A DNA stretch of 64,000 nt from Ignavibacteria bacterium (GTDB lineage Bacteria; Bacteroidota; Ignavibacteria; Tepidaquicellales; Tepidaquicellaceae): NCBI GenBank assembly GCA_016710985.1, contig JADJTX010000064.1, forward strand, positions 1-64,000. The letters are read 5' to 3'. Positions 36,542 to 46,999 of this stretch are shown piece after piece (positions within the stretch are counted from its first letter, which is position 1; each line of letters opens with the position of its first letter). Position numbers and translations under genes: made by a program. The notes beneath the pieces are model-generated. The model had not been told where the DNA came from. It saw only the letters and a list, made by a program, of their open reading frames with translations, and did not search any database.

Positions 36542-36580
36542 CAAATATAATTAATATCCTAAAAAAATCCTAACAAATCA
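36542..36580 (-). promoter_or_regulatory. Promoter with paired TTAGGAT repeats and TAnnTTTG box
   Basis: On the minus strand the element reads TTTGTTAGGAT, TTTT, TTAGGAT, six bases, then TATATTTG. The two TTAGGAT words start 11 bases apart, one helical turn, as in sites for dimeric activators. A 25-bp block is identical to one upstream of the other fibronectin/T9SS gene (61673-61711), with the same six-base gap to a TAnnTTTG box. The box ends 57 bases before the ATG. Confidence 0.6.
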
Positions 36581-37247
36581 GATGTTAGTTCTTAATGTCA
36601 GGAATTAATTTTTATTAAGATATTAAAAAATTTACTAACATTCAAACATTTAATTCTTCTTCCAGGTATGTATTGCAATACTCCATCTTTAAACAAAGGG
36701 AGTCGTCTAAAAATAAAAGAAGTCGATGTAAACACTTACTTAAAATCATGAAACATTTTAATTAAACTCACACGATTTTTTTTACTGCAAACGGGATAAA
36801 AAATTTTTTATTTTTCCTACAGTTACAATTTGTAAATTAAGCATCGCTATCAGAGTTCAGCAAAAAATGAGAATAAGCCAGCTTTTTTAATAGAACAAAG
36901 TTTTTTTTAAATTATATTTTATTTTGTTCACGCCTCAGGAAATCCTTTATTTACAACACTTGCAGAGCATACCGAAATGTAAAATATCTGAAAAATTTAA
37001 TGAAGATTGCTTTTATATTTTTTTTTTAGAAAAAAAAGACATATCTTTACAGCCTTAATCCCTAATTTTAAATAAAACAAGTTATCCCCAAACATTTGCT
37101 AATTCAATGTTTCGATAATAATCTGAGAATTAATAAATGCAGCTTGGTGTATATTTGAAGTTAAATAGATTCTAAGTTATCCTTTTTGAACAATAACTTT
37201 AGAAAAATAAAAACTAAACAAATATTATCAAACTTAAAAAAAACTAA
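36581..37247. other. AT-rich divergent intergenic region
   Basis: This 667-bp stretch lies between divergent secreted-protein genes and contains no open frame worth calling. It is very AT-rich with several A or T runs. No GGGTAT-N15-TCTTTG element precedes the FG-GAP gene, so that gene appears to be controlled differently from the YCF48 set. Confidence 0.5.
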
Positions 37248-39962
37248 ATGAACCAATCTCTATTTTTTCTTGCTTTTGTTTTTTTCTTAAATCTTTCGCT
37301 TTTTAACGGGAATAACAAAAAAGAAAATTATGAAAGTAAATCAGTAACCCCAATTCTGAATGCTTCTCTTACCTCCAGTCAACTGTTAAAAAGGGATGAA
37401 ATTTTAAATCAACAGAAAATCTCCGGAACTAAGGATCCTTCATGGTCCGGTAAAGCTATAAGTACTTTAAGAAATGAAGAATACAACATTTCTTACAATT
37501 CAGAAGTGCGAGCGTATCAGTCTCCTAATCGTGCCAACAACATACGTTTTACATATAACTATGACGGATTTTCGGCAAAGACCAGAGAGAACAGAATACC
37601 CTTGTTTGATTTAAGTGATAAGCTCATAAGGGAAAACGATAAAAAGTACAAGAGTATTCGGGAATGGGAATTGAGAATGATAGTAAACGGATTTACAAGG
37701 GGCTCTGAAAAAGAGAATTTAGTTTCTTTAAACAGTAATGAATTATTAATTAATAAAAATAAAGCAACCATAGAAGATGATAACATGCGTATTGAATACA
37801 CCAATGATGAAAGAGGGATGAGACAGGATTTCATAATTAAAAACAAGCCAGCAGGAAATGGTAATTTAAAATTGCAAATATCAGCTGAAACAAAATTAAG
37901 CTTGGCAATATCTGATGAGGAATTAATTTTTTCTGACGACGAAGGAAAGGAAATGATGAAGTACTCCTCACTGAAAGTTTTTGATGCAAACGGTAAAACA
38001 CTAAATGCAAGTTTTATAAACAATGATAATTACAGTAATGATGAATCAAGATTGTTTGCAATCTCAGTAGATGATAAAGACGCAGCATATCCGGTTACAA
38101 TTGATCCAATTTCATCTTCTCCCGACTGGACTTCAGAATCAAATCAGGCTGAGTCAGGTTTTGGCTATTCTGTTTCGACTGCGGGGGATATAAATAATGA
38201 TGGATATGATGATGTTATTATAGGATCTCCATTTTATGATAATGGTCAAACAAATGAGGGAAGAGTCTTCGTGTATTATGGATCAATAATAGGTCTCTTA
38301 CCAATACCCACATGGACGTTTGAAAGCAATCAGGACAACGCACAGTTAGGCTGGACAGTATCAAATGCCGGTGATGTTAACGGAGACGGTTTTAGTGATA
38401 TAATAGCCGGTGCTAATTATTATACTAATGATCAACAATATGAGGGCAGAGCATACGTTTTTTATGGATCAGTATTAGGGCTGTCGAGTACTCCGAATAA
38501 GATTTTGGAAAGTAATCAGGCAAATTCTAACTTTGGATATTCGGTTTCTGTAGCCGGGGATCTTAATAATGACGGCTTCTCTGATGTAATTGTTGGTGCT
38601 CCTCTTTTTGATAACGGGGAAATCGATGAAGGAAAAACTTTTGTTTATTACGGATCGGCAACAGGTCCTTCAACCGCAGCGAACATGACCGGTGAAAGTA
38701 ATCAGGCAACATCTTTTTTTGGAATATCTGTTTCGCCGGCCGGAGATATCAACGGTGACGGATTTGACGATGTGATTATAGGTTCCAATACATTTGATAA
38801 TCCTCAAAGGGATCAGGGCTGTTCATTTATTTATTATGGTTCTGCAACAGGAATTTCATCAAATCATAATTGGAAATCCGGAAGTATAAATGCCTGGTTT
38901 TCATATCTTGGAACTTCAGTTTACTGTGCAGGCGATGTAAATGGTGACGGATATGATGATGTTATTAGCGGAGCGACAGGCTTTGATAACGGGATGATAA
39001 CAGATGAAGGAAAAATTTTTCTTTATTACGGCTCCGCATCAGGGCTTACACTGACAGCTAACTGGACAGCTGAAATTTATCAACCCTTTGCACGTTTCGG
39101 AAATTCTGTCTGCACTGCCGGTGATGTTAATAATGACGGATATTCGGATATATTAGTTGGTTCCTATCTTTTTGATAACGGACATACAGATGAAGGAAGA
39201 GTATATGTATATTACGGTTCTTCTGTAGGATTAACAGCAGAAGGTTTCTGGACAGCAGAAGTGAATCAGACTTATGCCTATTTCGGATATTCCGTTTCGA
39301 AAGCCGGGGATGTAAATGGTGATGGTTATTCGGACATTATTGTCGGTTCATATTTATATGATAATGGTCAGTCCAATGAAGGAGCTGCATTTGTTTATTA
39401 CGGCGCACCGGGCGGTCCAAAGACATTGGTCATGAATACATTTATTCAGGGACTATACAATGATGTTACAAATACTTCGTTAACTGATACAGTTAAAGTG
39501 TATTTAAGAAATTCTTTTCCTCCATATGCTTTGGTTGATTCTACGAGATCAAAAATCAATTCTTCGGGTTCCGGAATTTATTCATTCATGAATGCATCAA
39601 ACGGGGTTAACTATTACATTCAGGTAAGTCACAAAAATTCAATAGCGACCTGGAGCGCTGCTCCGATAAGTTTTTCAAATAACTTTAAGAGCTATGATTT
39701 TACTACAGCGTCCTCCAAAGCTTACGGACAAAATATGACACAGGTTGATGCTTCACCGGTTGCTTATGCTATTTACAGCGGTGATATAAATCTTGATCAG
39801 AATATTGAACTTGAGGATATGCTTTTTGTACAAAATGATGCAAAGAACTTTGTTACAGGAAATGTAATAACTGATCTCAACGGGGATTTTATTGTAGATG
39901 CAAAGGATCTTTTAATTACTACAAACAATACAGTTAACTTTGTTTCAGTTGCGCATCCGTAA
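37248..39962 (+). CDS. Secreted FG-GAP (integrin-alpha-like) propeller protein with dockerin-like C-terminus
   Basis: The 904-residue protein has a hydrophobic N-terminus (signal, about residues 1-22). An N-terminal beta domain follows (about 60-285). Then come seven FG-GAP repeats (about 290-720), each with an FGYSVS..GDVNGDGYSDIIVG-type motif and YVYYGS. These calcium-binding repeats form an integrin-like propeller. The C-terminal module has VSHKNSIATWSAAP and the loops DINLDQNIELED and DLNGDFIVDAKD, ending VAHP, so it shares the end module of the YCF48 and deiminase-like proteins. A surface adhesion role is plausible. No T9SS motif is seen. Confidence 0.83.
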   Translation: MNQSLFFLAFVFFLNLSLFNGNNKKENYESKSVTPILNASLTSSQLLKRDEILNQQKISGTKDPSWSGKAISTLRNEEYNISYNSEVRAYQSPNRANNIRFTYNYDGFSAKTRENRIPLFDLSDKLIRENDKKYKSIREWELRMIVNGFTRGSEKENLVSLNSNELLINKNKATIEDDNMRIEYTNDERGMRQDFIIKNKPAGNGNLKLQISAETKLSLAISDEELIFSDDEGKEMMKYSSLKVFDANGKTLNASFINNDNYSNDESRLFAISVDDKDAAYPVTIDPISSSPDWTSESNQAESGFGYSVSTAGDINNDGYDDVIIGSPFYDNGQTNEGRVFVYYGSIIGLLPIPTWTFESNQDNAQLGWTVSNAGDVNGDGFSDIIAGANYYTNDQQYEGRAYVFYGSVLGLSSTPNKILESNQANSNFGYSVSVAGDLNNDGFSDVIVGAPLFDNGEIDEGKTFVYYGSATGPSTAANMTGESNQATSFFGISVSPAGDINGDGFDDVIIGSNTFDNPQRDQGCSFIYYGSATGISSNHNWKSGSINAWFSYLGTSVYCAGDVNGDGYDDVISGATGFDNGMITDEGKIFLYYGSASGLTLTANWTAEIYQPFARFGNSVCTAGDVNNDGYSDILVGSYLFDNGHTDEGRVYVYYGSSVGLTAEGFWTAEVNQTYAYFGYSVSKAGDVNGDGYSDIIVGSYLYDNGQSNEGAAFVYYGAPGGPKTLVMNTFIQGLYNDVTNTSLTDTVKVYLRNSFPPYALVDSTRSKINSSGSGIYSFMNASNGVNYYIQVSHKNSIATWSAAPISFSNNFKSYDFTTASSKAYGQNMTQVDASPVAYAIYSGDINLDQNIELEDMLFVQNDAKNFVTGNVITDLNGDFIVDAKDLLITTNNTVNFVSVAHP

Positions 39963-40008
39963 TACAGCATAGTTTAATCTAAGTTTTAAATTCAAACAAA
40001 TTATCATT

Positions 40009-40039
40009 TGCCTTCTCTGTTTGAGAAGGCATTTTTTTT
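40009..40039 (+). terminator. Rho-independent terminator
   Basis: GCCTTCTC and GAGAAGGC pair around a five-base loop, followed by T8. It ends the FG-GAP gene. Confidence 0.85.
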
Positions 40040-40252
40040 AAATCCTGGTTGTTATCGGAATTCAGTTGCCTAAAACTATTTTCAAACTAATTTAACCATT
40101 CATTAAAATACACCTTTCCGATCAATATTGATAAGGGTATTCACTTATTAAAATCGGGTAGAGACATTTATTCTTTTTAGACTAAAACCTGTTTAATTTT
40201 GTCTGCAAAAAGTTCTTAAGACATTATCAAATAACAAAAAAGTTTAAAAATA

Positions 40253-40402
40253 ATGAAAAAGAAAATTAAAGAAACAGCCCCTTTAAAATTACAGGACATT
40301 CACTACAGACTGGCGATCAAATTTTTGAAGAAGTTAGGTATTGTGCAGCATGGTTTGCCGGGAAATGTAATCAGAAAGCGCTTTAGAAAATCAGTTGCGT
40401 AA
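40253..40402 (+). CDS. Small basic protein, unknown
   Basis: An ATG-started frame of 49 codons encodes a strongly basic peptide (MKKKIKETAPLKLQDIHYRL at the start, then LPGNVIRKRFRKS near the end). It has codon use like its neighbours and ends in TAA. It lies between a terminator and dprA with 260 bp on the far side. No family is recognised. Size and charge would suit a nucleic-acid-associated peptide, but this is only a possibility. Confidence 0.45.
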   Translation: MKKKIKETAPLKLQDIHYRLAIKFLKKLGIVQHGLPGNVIRKRFRKSVA

Positions 40403-40662
40403 ACTGATTGAGATAAGTAAATTCGTATATTTTAATAGATAATTTTACCGGATAATAAAAATCAGTGAGAAAAGTAATCTGAATTCTGACGGCGGTAACT
40501 CTGATGTTTTTGATCAAGACTTGAGACGTCAGATGTCTTATGTGAGACGTCAGAATTAAAACATTCCTAATTCTTAATTCTTTTCGTTATTAATTCAAAA
40601 AGCCCTTTAATGATTCTATATTTTTTGTAATATTATAAGAGATAATATTTGAGTAAATTAAA

Positions 40663-41808
40663 ATGAAGAAAGAGGATTATATGAACATGATGGAACAGGT
40701 TAAATATGTATATTTTCTGATGCAGGTGAGCAAGCTTGGAAACACGCGAATAAAAAACATTCTTAACAGGCTTCCGCAGTCTTATGATTTTTTCAATTGC
40801 AGTCAAAGTGATCTTAGGAAGATAGAGGGGATTGATCATAATATTTCCGCTCAGATAATTGAATCAAGGAAGAACAGGAACACGATTGAAGCTCAGGCTG
40901 AAGAATTTATTGGTGATGCGGAGAAGAGGAAGATCAATATTGTATCTGTTATGGACGACAGATATCCTGAAAATCTGAAGAAAATATTTGACGCTCCTGT
41001 ATTGCTATACTGCAAGGGAAAGCTTGACAGTACTGATAAATATTCTTTAAGCATAGTAGGAACAAGGAACCCGACGGAATACGGAAAATACTCCTGTGAA
41101 AAATTCACTGAAAAATTATGTGAGCTTGGGATACCTGTCATAAGCGGATTTGCCAGAGGCATTGATTCGATAGTTCACAATGTCTGTTTAAAAAATGATA
41201 ATCTTACTTATGCAGTTTTTGGATGCGGTGCGGATATCATTTATCCTTCAGAAAACAGGAAGCTTTACTTTGAATTAATTGAAAGAGGAGCAGTTATATC
41301 CGAGTTTCCGATTGGTTCAAAGCCTGAAAAAGTAAATTTCCCGAGAAGAAACAGGATAATAAGCGGGATTAGTCTGGGAAGTCTCATAATTGAAAGCGGA
41401 ATTAAAGGCGGCTCTCTGCTTACAGCGGAATTCGCAATTGATCAGGACAAAGAAGTTTTTGCCGTACCGGGTTACATAAATTCTAAGCAATCCGAAGGAA
41501 CGAATGATCTGATTAAAAGAGGGCATGCAAAGTTAGTGACAAACATTGATGACATACTTGAAGAACTGGAAGTAAAACTTAAGCCTGTATTAAAAAAAGA
41601 TGCAGCAGCAAAAGAGGAAAAATTAGTGGAGGGTTTAAATGAATCTGAAAAAATAATATTTGTATCATTGAATTATGAACCGGTTCATATTGATTCAATA
41701 AACGAAACAACCGGATTATCCATATCGGACTGTCTTGTAAATCTGTTATCACTGGAATTCAAAGGGCTGGTCAGACAGACACCCGGTAAGAATTTTATGA
41801 AGATTTGA
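40663..41808 (+). CDS. dprA: DNA processing protein DprA
   Basis: DprA loads RecA on incoming single-stranded DNA in natural transformation. The 381-residue protein has an N-terminal HhH/SAM-like region (about 1-80) and the Rossmann-like core: SIVGTRNPTEYG, SGFARGIDSIVH, FGCGADIIYPSENRKLY, SEFPIGSKPEKVNFPRRNRI and FAVPGYINSKQSEGTNDLI. A C-terminal winged-helix-like domain covers about residues 320-381. The start could also be the ATG at 40681. It overlaps the next gene by four bases. Confidence 0.93.
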   Translation: MKKEDYMNMMEQVKYVYFLMQVSKLGNTRIKNILNRLPQSYDFFNCSQSDLRKIEGIDHNISAQIIESRKNRNTIEAQAEEFIGDAEKRKINIVSVMDDRYPENLKKIFDAPVLLYCKGKLDSTDKYSLSIVGTRNPTEYGKYSCEKFTEKLCELGIPVISGFARGIDSIVHNVCLKNDNLTYAVFGCGADIIYPSENRKLYFELIERGAVISEFPIGSKPEKVNFPRRNRIISGISLGSLIIESGIKGGSLLTAEFAIDQDKEVFAVPGYINSKQSEGTNDLIKRGHAKLVTNIDDILEELEVKLKPVLKKDAAAKEEKLVEGLNESEKIIFVSLNYEPVHIDSINETTGLSISDCLVNLLSLEFKGLVRQTPGKNFMKI

Positions 41809-42359
41809 GTTTGGAAAAATTTATAATAGACAACAGGATATTCAGTGTTAAATTTTCATGCGACTTAAATAAGTGTAAAGGAGCATGCTGCACTTTAAAG
41901 GGAGCCGGCGGAGCACCTTTGCTTGATGAAGAGGTAAACATTATAAGAAAAAACCTTAAGATCGCTAAAAAATATTTAAGTGAAGTCAACATTAAATGCA
42001 TTGAGAAAGACGGATTCCTTGAAGGAAGTACGGGTGATTATGCAATCAGGAGTGTTAACGACGAGCAATGTGTATTTTCATATTATGAAGATGAAATAGC
42101 AAAATGTTCGTTTCAGAAGGCATTCAACAATAATGAAACCTATTTCAGAAAACCTGTTTCATGTCACCTTTTTCCTATAAGAATTTCAGGAGACAAAAGA
42201 AATATTCTGCGGTATGAAGAAATAAATGAATGTAAGGACGCTTTGGACAAGGGAAAAGCTGAGAACGTTTCTGTCTTTGAATTTGCAAAAGATTCATTGG
42301 TAAGGGAATACGGAGAAGATTTTTATGATGATCTGAGAGAAAAATACTGCAATGAATAA
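41805..42359 (+). CDS. DUF3109-like cysteine-rich protein
   Basis: The 184-residue protein has the Cys pattern of the DUF3109 family: CDLNKCKGACCTLKGAGGAPL near residues 19-39, then QCVFSYYE, KCSFQKAF and VSCHLFPIR. Clustered cysteines suggest metal or Fe-S binding, as in related YkgJ-type proteins; the function is unknown. A TTG start overlaps the dprA stop (a second TTG two codons later is also possible), so translation may be coupled. Confidence 0.75.
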   Translation: MSLEKFIIDNRIFSVKFSCDLNKCKGACCTLKGAGGAPLLDEEVNIIRKNLKIAKKYLSEVNIKCIEKDGFLEGSTGDYAIRSVNDEQCVFSYYEDEIAKCSFQKAFNNNETYFRKPVSCHLFPIRISGDKRNILRYEEINECKDALDKGKAENVSVFEFAKDSLVREYGEDFYDDLREKYCNE

Positions 42360-42462
42360 TGAGCAATGAGTAATGAATAATGAATAATGAGTAATGAGTA
42401 ATGAGTAATGAGTAATGAGTAATGAATAATGAGTAATGAATAATGAATAATGAGTAATGAAC
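42355..42462. repeat. 7-bp tandem repeat (AATGAGT/AATAATG)n
   Basis: About 15 heptamers mixing GTAATGA and ATAATGA start at the stop codon of the DUF3109-like gene (its final NE codons are part of the first unit). They are followed by a CTTTTAACTTTCAATTTTCA-like stretch before rpoN. Confidence 0.9.
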
Positions 42463-42496
42463 TTTTAACTTTCAATTTTCAACTTTTAACTTTTTA

Positions 42497-43998
42497 ATGC
42501 TTAAACAAACTACCAGTCAGAATTTATCTCAGAAGATTCTCCCCAAGATAATCATGCAGCAGAATATACTTGCATTACCTGCGCTTGCATTGGATAATAT
42601 AATCAAGCGGGAACTTGAGCTGAACCCAATGCTTGAAGAAGAAAGTGAATTTGAGCAGGAAGAGCTTGAACAGGTAAGTGATACAATTGATACGGATAAA
42701 AACGATGATGATAAAATTTAAATGAAGACGATATAAATTATGAATCCGAAAAAGAAAAAAATTCCGAAGACGAATACAACTGGGATGAGTACTTTGAAAA
42801 TGAAGATAATGAGACTAAGCTTTATGATGAATATAAAAGACCTGAATATGAGTCTATGGTAATCAGTGAAGATAACAAATCACTTAAAGACAGTCTTCTT
42901 CTGCAATTGCATTTATCCGGAATAAATGAAAAACTTATATTCACGGGAGAAGAGATAATATGGTCGCTTAATGATGAGGGATACTTCACAGATGATGAAG
43001 ATGATCTTTTAAAGGATCTTAACATTAAAAAGGCAGGAACTGCATTCAAAGACGAAGACTTCAGTTTTGCTGATTTAAATGAATCATTAAGCTACATTCA
43101 GAGAAAGCTGGATCCTCCGGGTATTGCCGCAAGAAATTTAAAGGAATGCCTTCTCATACAGATTGAAAGGTCGGATAAGGATGCAGAGATTAAAAAACTT
43201 TCTGAGGAAGTTCTGAAAAATCACTTTGAAGAATTAAGATTAAAGAAGTATGAAAAAATAAGCAAAGATCTGAATATCGATCTTCCTAAAGTAAAGGAGA
43301 TATTCGATTTCATTCATAAGTTAAATCCGAAACCCGGGTATGCAGATGAAATCGCTTCAAACGAGTACATCATACCGGATCTTACTTTAAAAAAAGCAGG
43401 TGACAGGTATGAAATAATTCTGAATGACAGATACACACCTTCACTGCGCATAAGCAAAACTTACAGGGATCTCTACTCGAATAAGAAAAACAATTTAGAC
43501 AGGGATACAAAAGATTATATTATAAGTAATTTTAACAAAGCCAAATGGTTCATTGATGCAATAAATTCAAGAAGGGAAACTCTGATGAAAATAATGGAAG
43601 CTATCATTGAAAAGCAGAAGTATTTTTTTGATAACAGCGACTCGGGTTTGAAGCCAATGTATGAAAAGGACATAGCAGAAGACATTCGAATGGATAGCTC
43701 TACGGTGAGCCGTGCGGTACGCGGAAAGTATGTACAGACTGATTCCGGAATACATGAATTAAGGTCTTTCTTTACGACTCCGCTTGCGACTAATGAAGGT
43801 GAAGATGTATCAAACAAAGAAGCTAAAATTAAACTTAAAGAGCTGATTGATGCTGAGGATAAAAGCAAACCGCTTTCTGATGAAGAACTTTCGGCGGAGA
43901 TGAATAAATTAGGTTACAAAATCGCAAGAAGAACTGTTGCAAAATACAGAGAGGCAATTAATCTTCCGATAGCCAAGCTGAGGAGAGAAATTCAATAA
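42497..43998 (+). pseudogene. rpoN: RNA polymerase sigma-54 factor, frameshifted
   Basis: Sigma-54 directs polymerase to -24/-12 promoters under enhancer control. The first frame (42497-42721) holds region I (QNLSQKILPKIIMQQNILAL, LELNPMLEEE) and ends in the acidic linker. The second frame resumes in the linker (NEDDINYESEKEKNSEDE) and continues through the core-binding domain (LNPKPGYADE), the HTH (DIRMDSSTVSRAVRGKYVQT) and the RpoN box (ARRTVAKYREAINLP). Adding one T or A at AAAATTT (42713-42719) joins them, so a single base appears to be missing. The break is in the variable linker, which makes both a real mutation and an assembly error possible. No -24/-12 promoter was recognised near the secreted-protein genes. 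Confidence 0.88.
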
Positions 43999-44046
43999 TT
44001 AATAATTAAGAATTAATAATTAAGAATTAAAATTAAAAATAAATTA
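43996..44046. repeat. AT-rich 7-bp repeat tract
   Basis: Units of TTAATAA and TTAAGAA follow the stop of rpoN in the gap before hslV. Confidence 0.7.
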
Positions 44047-44061
44047 ATAACAAAATTAAAT

Positions 44062-44610
44062 TTGAATAAAGAAAACATAATTCGTTCTACAACAGTAATC
44101 GGACTTATAAAGAACGGGGAAGCGGTGATTGGAAGTGACGGACAGGTAACAATGGGGAATACGGTAATGAAGCATACAACAAAAAAGGTCCGGAAGATAT
44201 TTAATGATAAAGTACTGGTAGGATTTGCAGGAGCTACATCGGATGCATTTACTCTTTTTGAGAAGTTTGAAAGTAAGCTTGAAGAGTATAAAGGCAATTT
44301 ATCAAGAGCTGCAGTTGAGCTTGCAAAGGAATGGAGAACAGATAAATATCTGAGAAGGCTTGAGGCACTTCTTGCTGTAGTTGATAAAGAAAAGGCGTTG
44401 GTAATTTCAGGAACGGGTGATGTGATAGAGCCGGATGACGGTATAGTTGCGATAGGTTCAGGAGGTCCCTACGCTCTTGTTTCAGCCAGGATGTTATTGA
44501 AATACTCAAAGCTTAATGCAAAAGAAATCGTAAAGGAATCATTGAATCAGGCTGCAGAAATTTGCATATATACAAATCATAATATTTCAATTGAAGAATT
44601 AAAAAAGTAA
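44062..44610 (+). CDS. hslV: ATP-dependent protease subunit HslV
   Basis: HslV is the proteasome-like peptidase of the HslUV complex. The mature N-terminal Thr is in [20 protein letters not shown], with the propeptide NKENIIRS ahead of it. Other motifs are [35 protein letters not shown] and [15 protein letters not shown]. The 182-residue length is normal. A TTG start is used. hslU follows after 193 bp, a larger gap than is typical, which suggests separate or additional promoters. Confidence 0.94.
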   Translation: MNKENIIRSTTVIGLIKNGEAVIGSDGQVTMGNTVMKHTTKKVRKIFNDKVLVGFAGATSDAFTLFEKFESKLEEYKGNLSRAAVELAKEWRTDKYLRRLEALLAVVDKEKALVISGTGDVIEPDDGIVAIGSGGPYALVSARMLLKYSKLNAKEIVKESLNQAAEICIYTNHNISIEELKK

Positions 44611-44803
44611 ATTATCTCAGGTTGAACTTCTGCAACATTGATATTAAAAAGACTGCCTCCGAAAACACAAATTTATATTTAATTTAAAAAAGATTTACAT
44701 AAATGGTTGCAGAAGAAAGTTATTAAAATCATATTCGGAAAAGTAAAATAAATGTAAAAATACAAGACATAACTAAGTTAAAAATTAAAAATTAAAATCA
44801 GAT

Positions 44804-46270
44804 TTGATAAAAGAAGAAAAAGTAATAAAAGCTTTGAACGGAAAAGCAAAGACTAAAAAGAATTCGAATCAGAATTCTGAATCATCCATTAAACAATTAA
44901 CTCCTTCACAAATAGTTGAAGAACTTGATAAATATATCATTGGTCAGAAAAATGCCAAGAAATCTGTCGCTATAGCATTGAGGAACCGCTGGAGAAGGCA
45001 GCAGGTAAGTGACAATATGAAAGATGAAATAATGCCGAATAACATTATTATGATAGGACCAACCGGGGTAGGGAAGACAGAGATCGCAAGAAGGATTTCA
45101 AAACTTGCAAACGCACCTTTCATAAAAGTAGAAGCATCTAAATTTACGGAAGTAGGTTATGTAGGCAGAGACGTGGAATCAATGATACGTGAGCTTTCGG
45201 ATTTGTCGGTAAATATTGTTAAAACTGAAAAGATGAAGGAAGTTCAGCAAAAAGCTGAAGAGAATACGGAAGAAAGAATTCTTGATATACTAATTCCTCC
45301 GGTAAAAAAATCTGCTGCAGCTAACGGATCTCCGGATAAATCAGAGGAGAATGAAGCAGGCAAGTCTCAGGAAGAAATAAATTCCAATACCCGTGAGAAA
45401 TTAAGAACTCAGCTTAAAGAAGGAAATCTTGATAAGAGAATGATTGAGCTGGATCTGTCTGCTGAGAATTATCCGATGCTTCAGGTTCTCGGACCAATCG
45501 GTCTTGAAGAAATGGGAATAAACATTAATGACTTATTCGGAAATATGATGCCTAAGAAATCCAAGAAAAGAAAATTGTCAATTGCAGAAGCGCGGAAAGT
45601 TCTGACTCAGGATGAAGCGAATAAATTAATTGATATGGATGCGGTGATTAAAGAAGCTACTGAAAAAGTTCAGAATTCCGGCATAGTATTTATTGATGAA
45701 ATAGATAAAGTTGCCGGAGGACATTCAAAATCATCTCAGGGACCTGATGTTTCGCGGGAAGGCGTACAAAGGGATCTGCTTCCGATTGTAGAGGGTTCTA
45801 CAGTCATTACGAAGTACGGGCCTGTGAAGACAGATCATATACTTTTCATAGCTTCCGGTGCATTTCATATTTCAAAGCCAAGCGATCTTATACCGGAATT
45901 GCAGGGCAGATTTCCTATTAGAGTTGAGCTTAACAGTCTGGGTGAAGAAGAATTTTATAAAATTCTGACTCAGCCTGAAAATGCTTTGATCAAGCAGTAT
46001 AAAGCTTTGCTTAAAGCTGAAAACATAGATTTGAACTTCACTGACGAATCAATTAAGGAAATAGCAAAAATAGCAGCTGAAGTAAATGAGCAGGTTGAGA
46101 ATATTGGAGCAAGAAGTCTTCACACAATTATGACAACCGTTCTTGAAGAAATATTATTCGATGTTCCGGATAAAAATAAAAAAAATAAAATAGAAATAGA
46201 CAAGAAGTTCGTAAATGATAAGTTGAATTCAATTGTAAAAAACAGAGACCTGAGCAGGTATATTTTATAA
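44804..46270 (+). CDS. hslU: ATP-dependent protease ATPase subunit HslU
   Basis: This is the AAA+ unfoldase partner of HslV. From a TTG start it has an N-terminal extension of about 35 residues. The HslU core follows: [20 protein letters not shown], Walker [14 protein letters not shown], the I-domain (about 145-260), Walker [14 protein letters not shown], and sensor and arginine-finger region ([24 protein letters not shown]). It ends in the C-terminal DLSRYIL tail that docks into HslV. The extension resembles the longer HslU forms of this group. Confidence 0.95.
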   Translation: MIKEEKVIKALNGKAKTKKNSNQNSESSIKQLTPSQIVEELDKYIIGQKNAKKSVAIALRNRWRRQQVSDNMKDEIMPNNIIMIGPTGVGKTEIARRISKLANAPFIKVEASKFTEVGYVGRDVESMIRELSDLSVNIVKTEKMKEVQQKAEENTEERILDILIPPVKKSAAANGSPDKSEENEAGKSQEEINSNTREKLRTQLKEGNLDKRMIELDLSAENYPMLQVLGPIGLEEMGININDLFGNMMPKKSKKRKLSIAEARKVLTQDEANKLIDMDAVIKEATEKVQNSGIVFIDEIDKVAGGHSKSSQGPDVSREGVQRDLLPIVEGSTVITKYGPVKTDHILFIASGAFHISKPSDLIPELQGRFPIRVELNSLGEEEFYKILTQPENALIKQYKALLKAENIDLNFTDESIKEIAKIAAEVNEQVENIGARSLHTIMTTVLEEILFDVPDKNKKNKIEIDKKFVNDKLNSIVKNRDLSRYIL

Positions 46271-46280
46271 TAAAAAGTTT

Positions 46281-46997
46281 ATGAGAAAATTATTTTTATT
46301 TTTGCTTTTACTTCTGTTTCTTGTATCTGATTCATCCATTTCACAGATCAAACAAAGATCATCAAGCATAAATGTATATACAGGAATAGGCTACAAGTTC
46401 GTTTATCTTACTGATCCCAACGCCAGTGATGCATATCCGTTTTTTCAGCTGTCAAACGGAGACTTTTTGAAAGAGATTAACGGATTCTTTGGAGTTACAT
46501 TAAATGAACAGTACGGAATAGAATTTTCACCTTCATACCTGTTTACAAATAAAAACGGAAGTGAAGGTTTTTATTATGGAACTGGGGCAAACAGATATTT
46601 TTATGTCCCTGTTCAGACAAGACTGTCTGCTGTTCCGGTAAATTTAAGATTTAAATTTTATCCTTTTGCAAAGGATTACTCTTCATCTTTCAGTAAAATG
46701 TATTTGGGAATAGGCGGAGGAATGATGTATATAAGTGAAGAGATACAAAGTGAAAGATATACTGATGATACACAATTTAATCCTCAGGGTATACGTACAG
46801 CCGAGGACTCTTTCTGGACACACGACTTTGAGTTTCTTCTTGGCATTGGAAGTTTTTCCAAGCTCGGATTCGGATTTGAATTAAGCTACAGACTTGTTCC
46901 GTTGGATGATGCTATTGAGAGCAATCCGTTGATTACTTATATTGCTTCAAACTTCAACAGCATAAACTTAGCCGCCAACATAGTTTTCAGTTTCTGA
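46281..46997 (+). CDS. Predicted outer-membrane beta-barrel protein
   Basis: The 238-residue protein has a signal peptide (MRKLFLFLLLLLFLVSDSSI then SQ). A series of amphipathic strands is separated by polar turns (INVYTGIGYKFVYL, YGIEFSPSYLF, VNLRFKFYPF, MYLGIGGGMMYIS, GFGFELSYRLV). It ends in Phe (NIVFSF), as outer-membrane barrels recognised by BamA do. About eight strands would fit an OmpA- or OmpW-like small barrel. The substrate or partner is unknown. It starts 10 bp after hslU, so it is probably co-transcribed. Confidence 0.75.
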   Translation: MRKLFLFLLLLLFLVSDSSISQIKQRSSSINVYTGIGYKFVYLTDPNASDAYPFFQLSNGDFLKEINGFFGVTLNEQYGIEFSPSYLFTNKNGSEGFYYGTGANRYFYVPVQTRLSAVPVNLRFKFYPFAKDYSSSFSKMYLGIGGGMMYISEEIQSERYTDDTQFNPQGIRTAEDSFWTHDFEFLLGIGSFSKLGFGFELSYRLVPLDDAIESNPLITYIASNFNSINLAANIVFSF

Positions 46998-46999
46998 GA

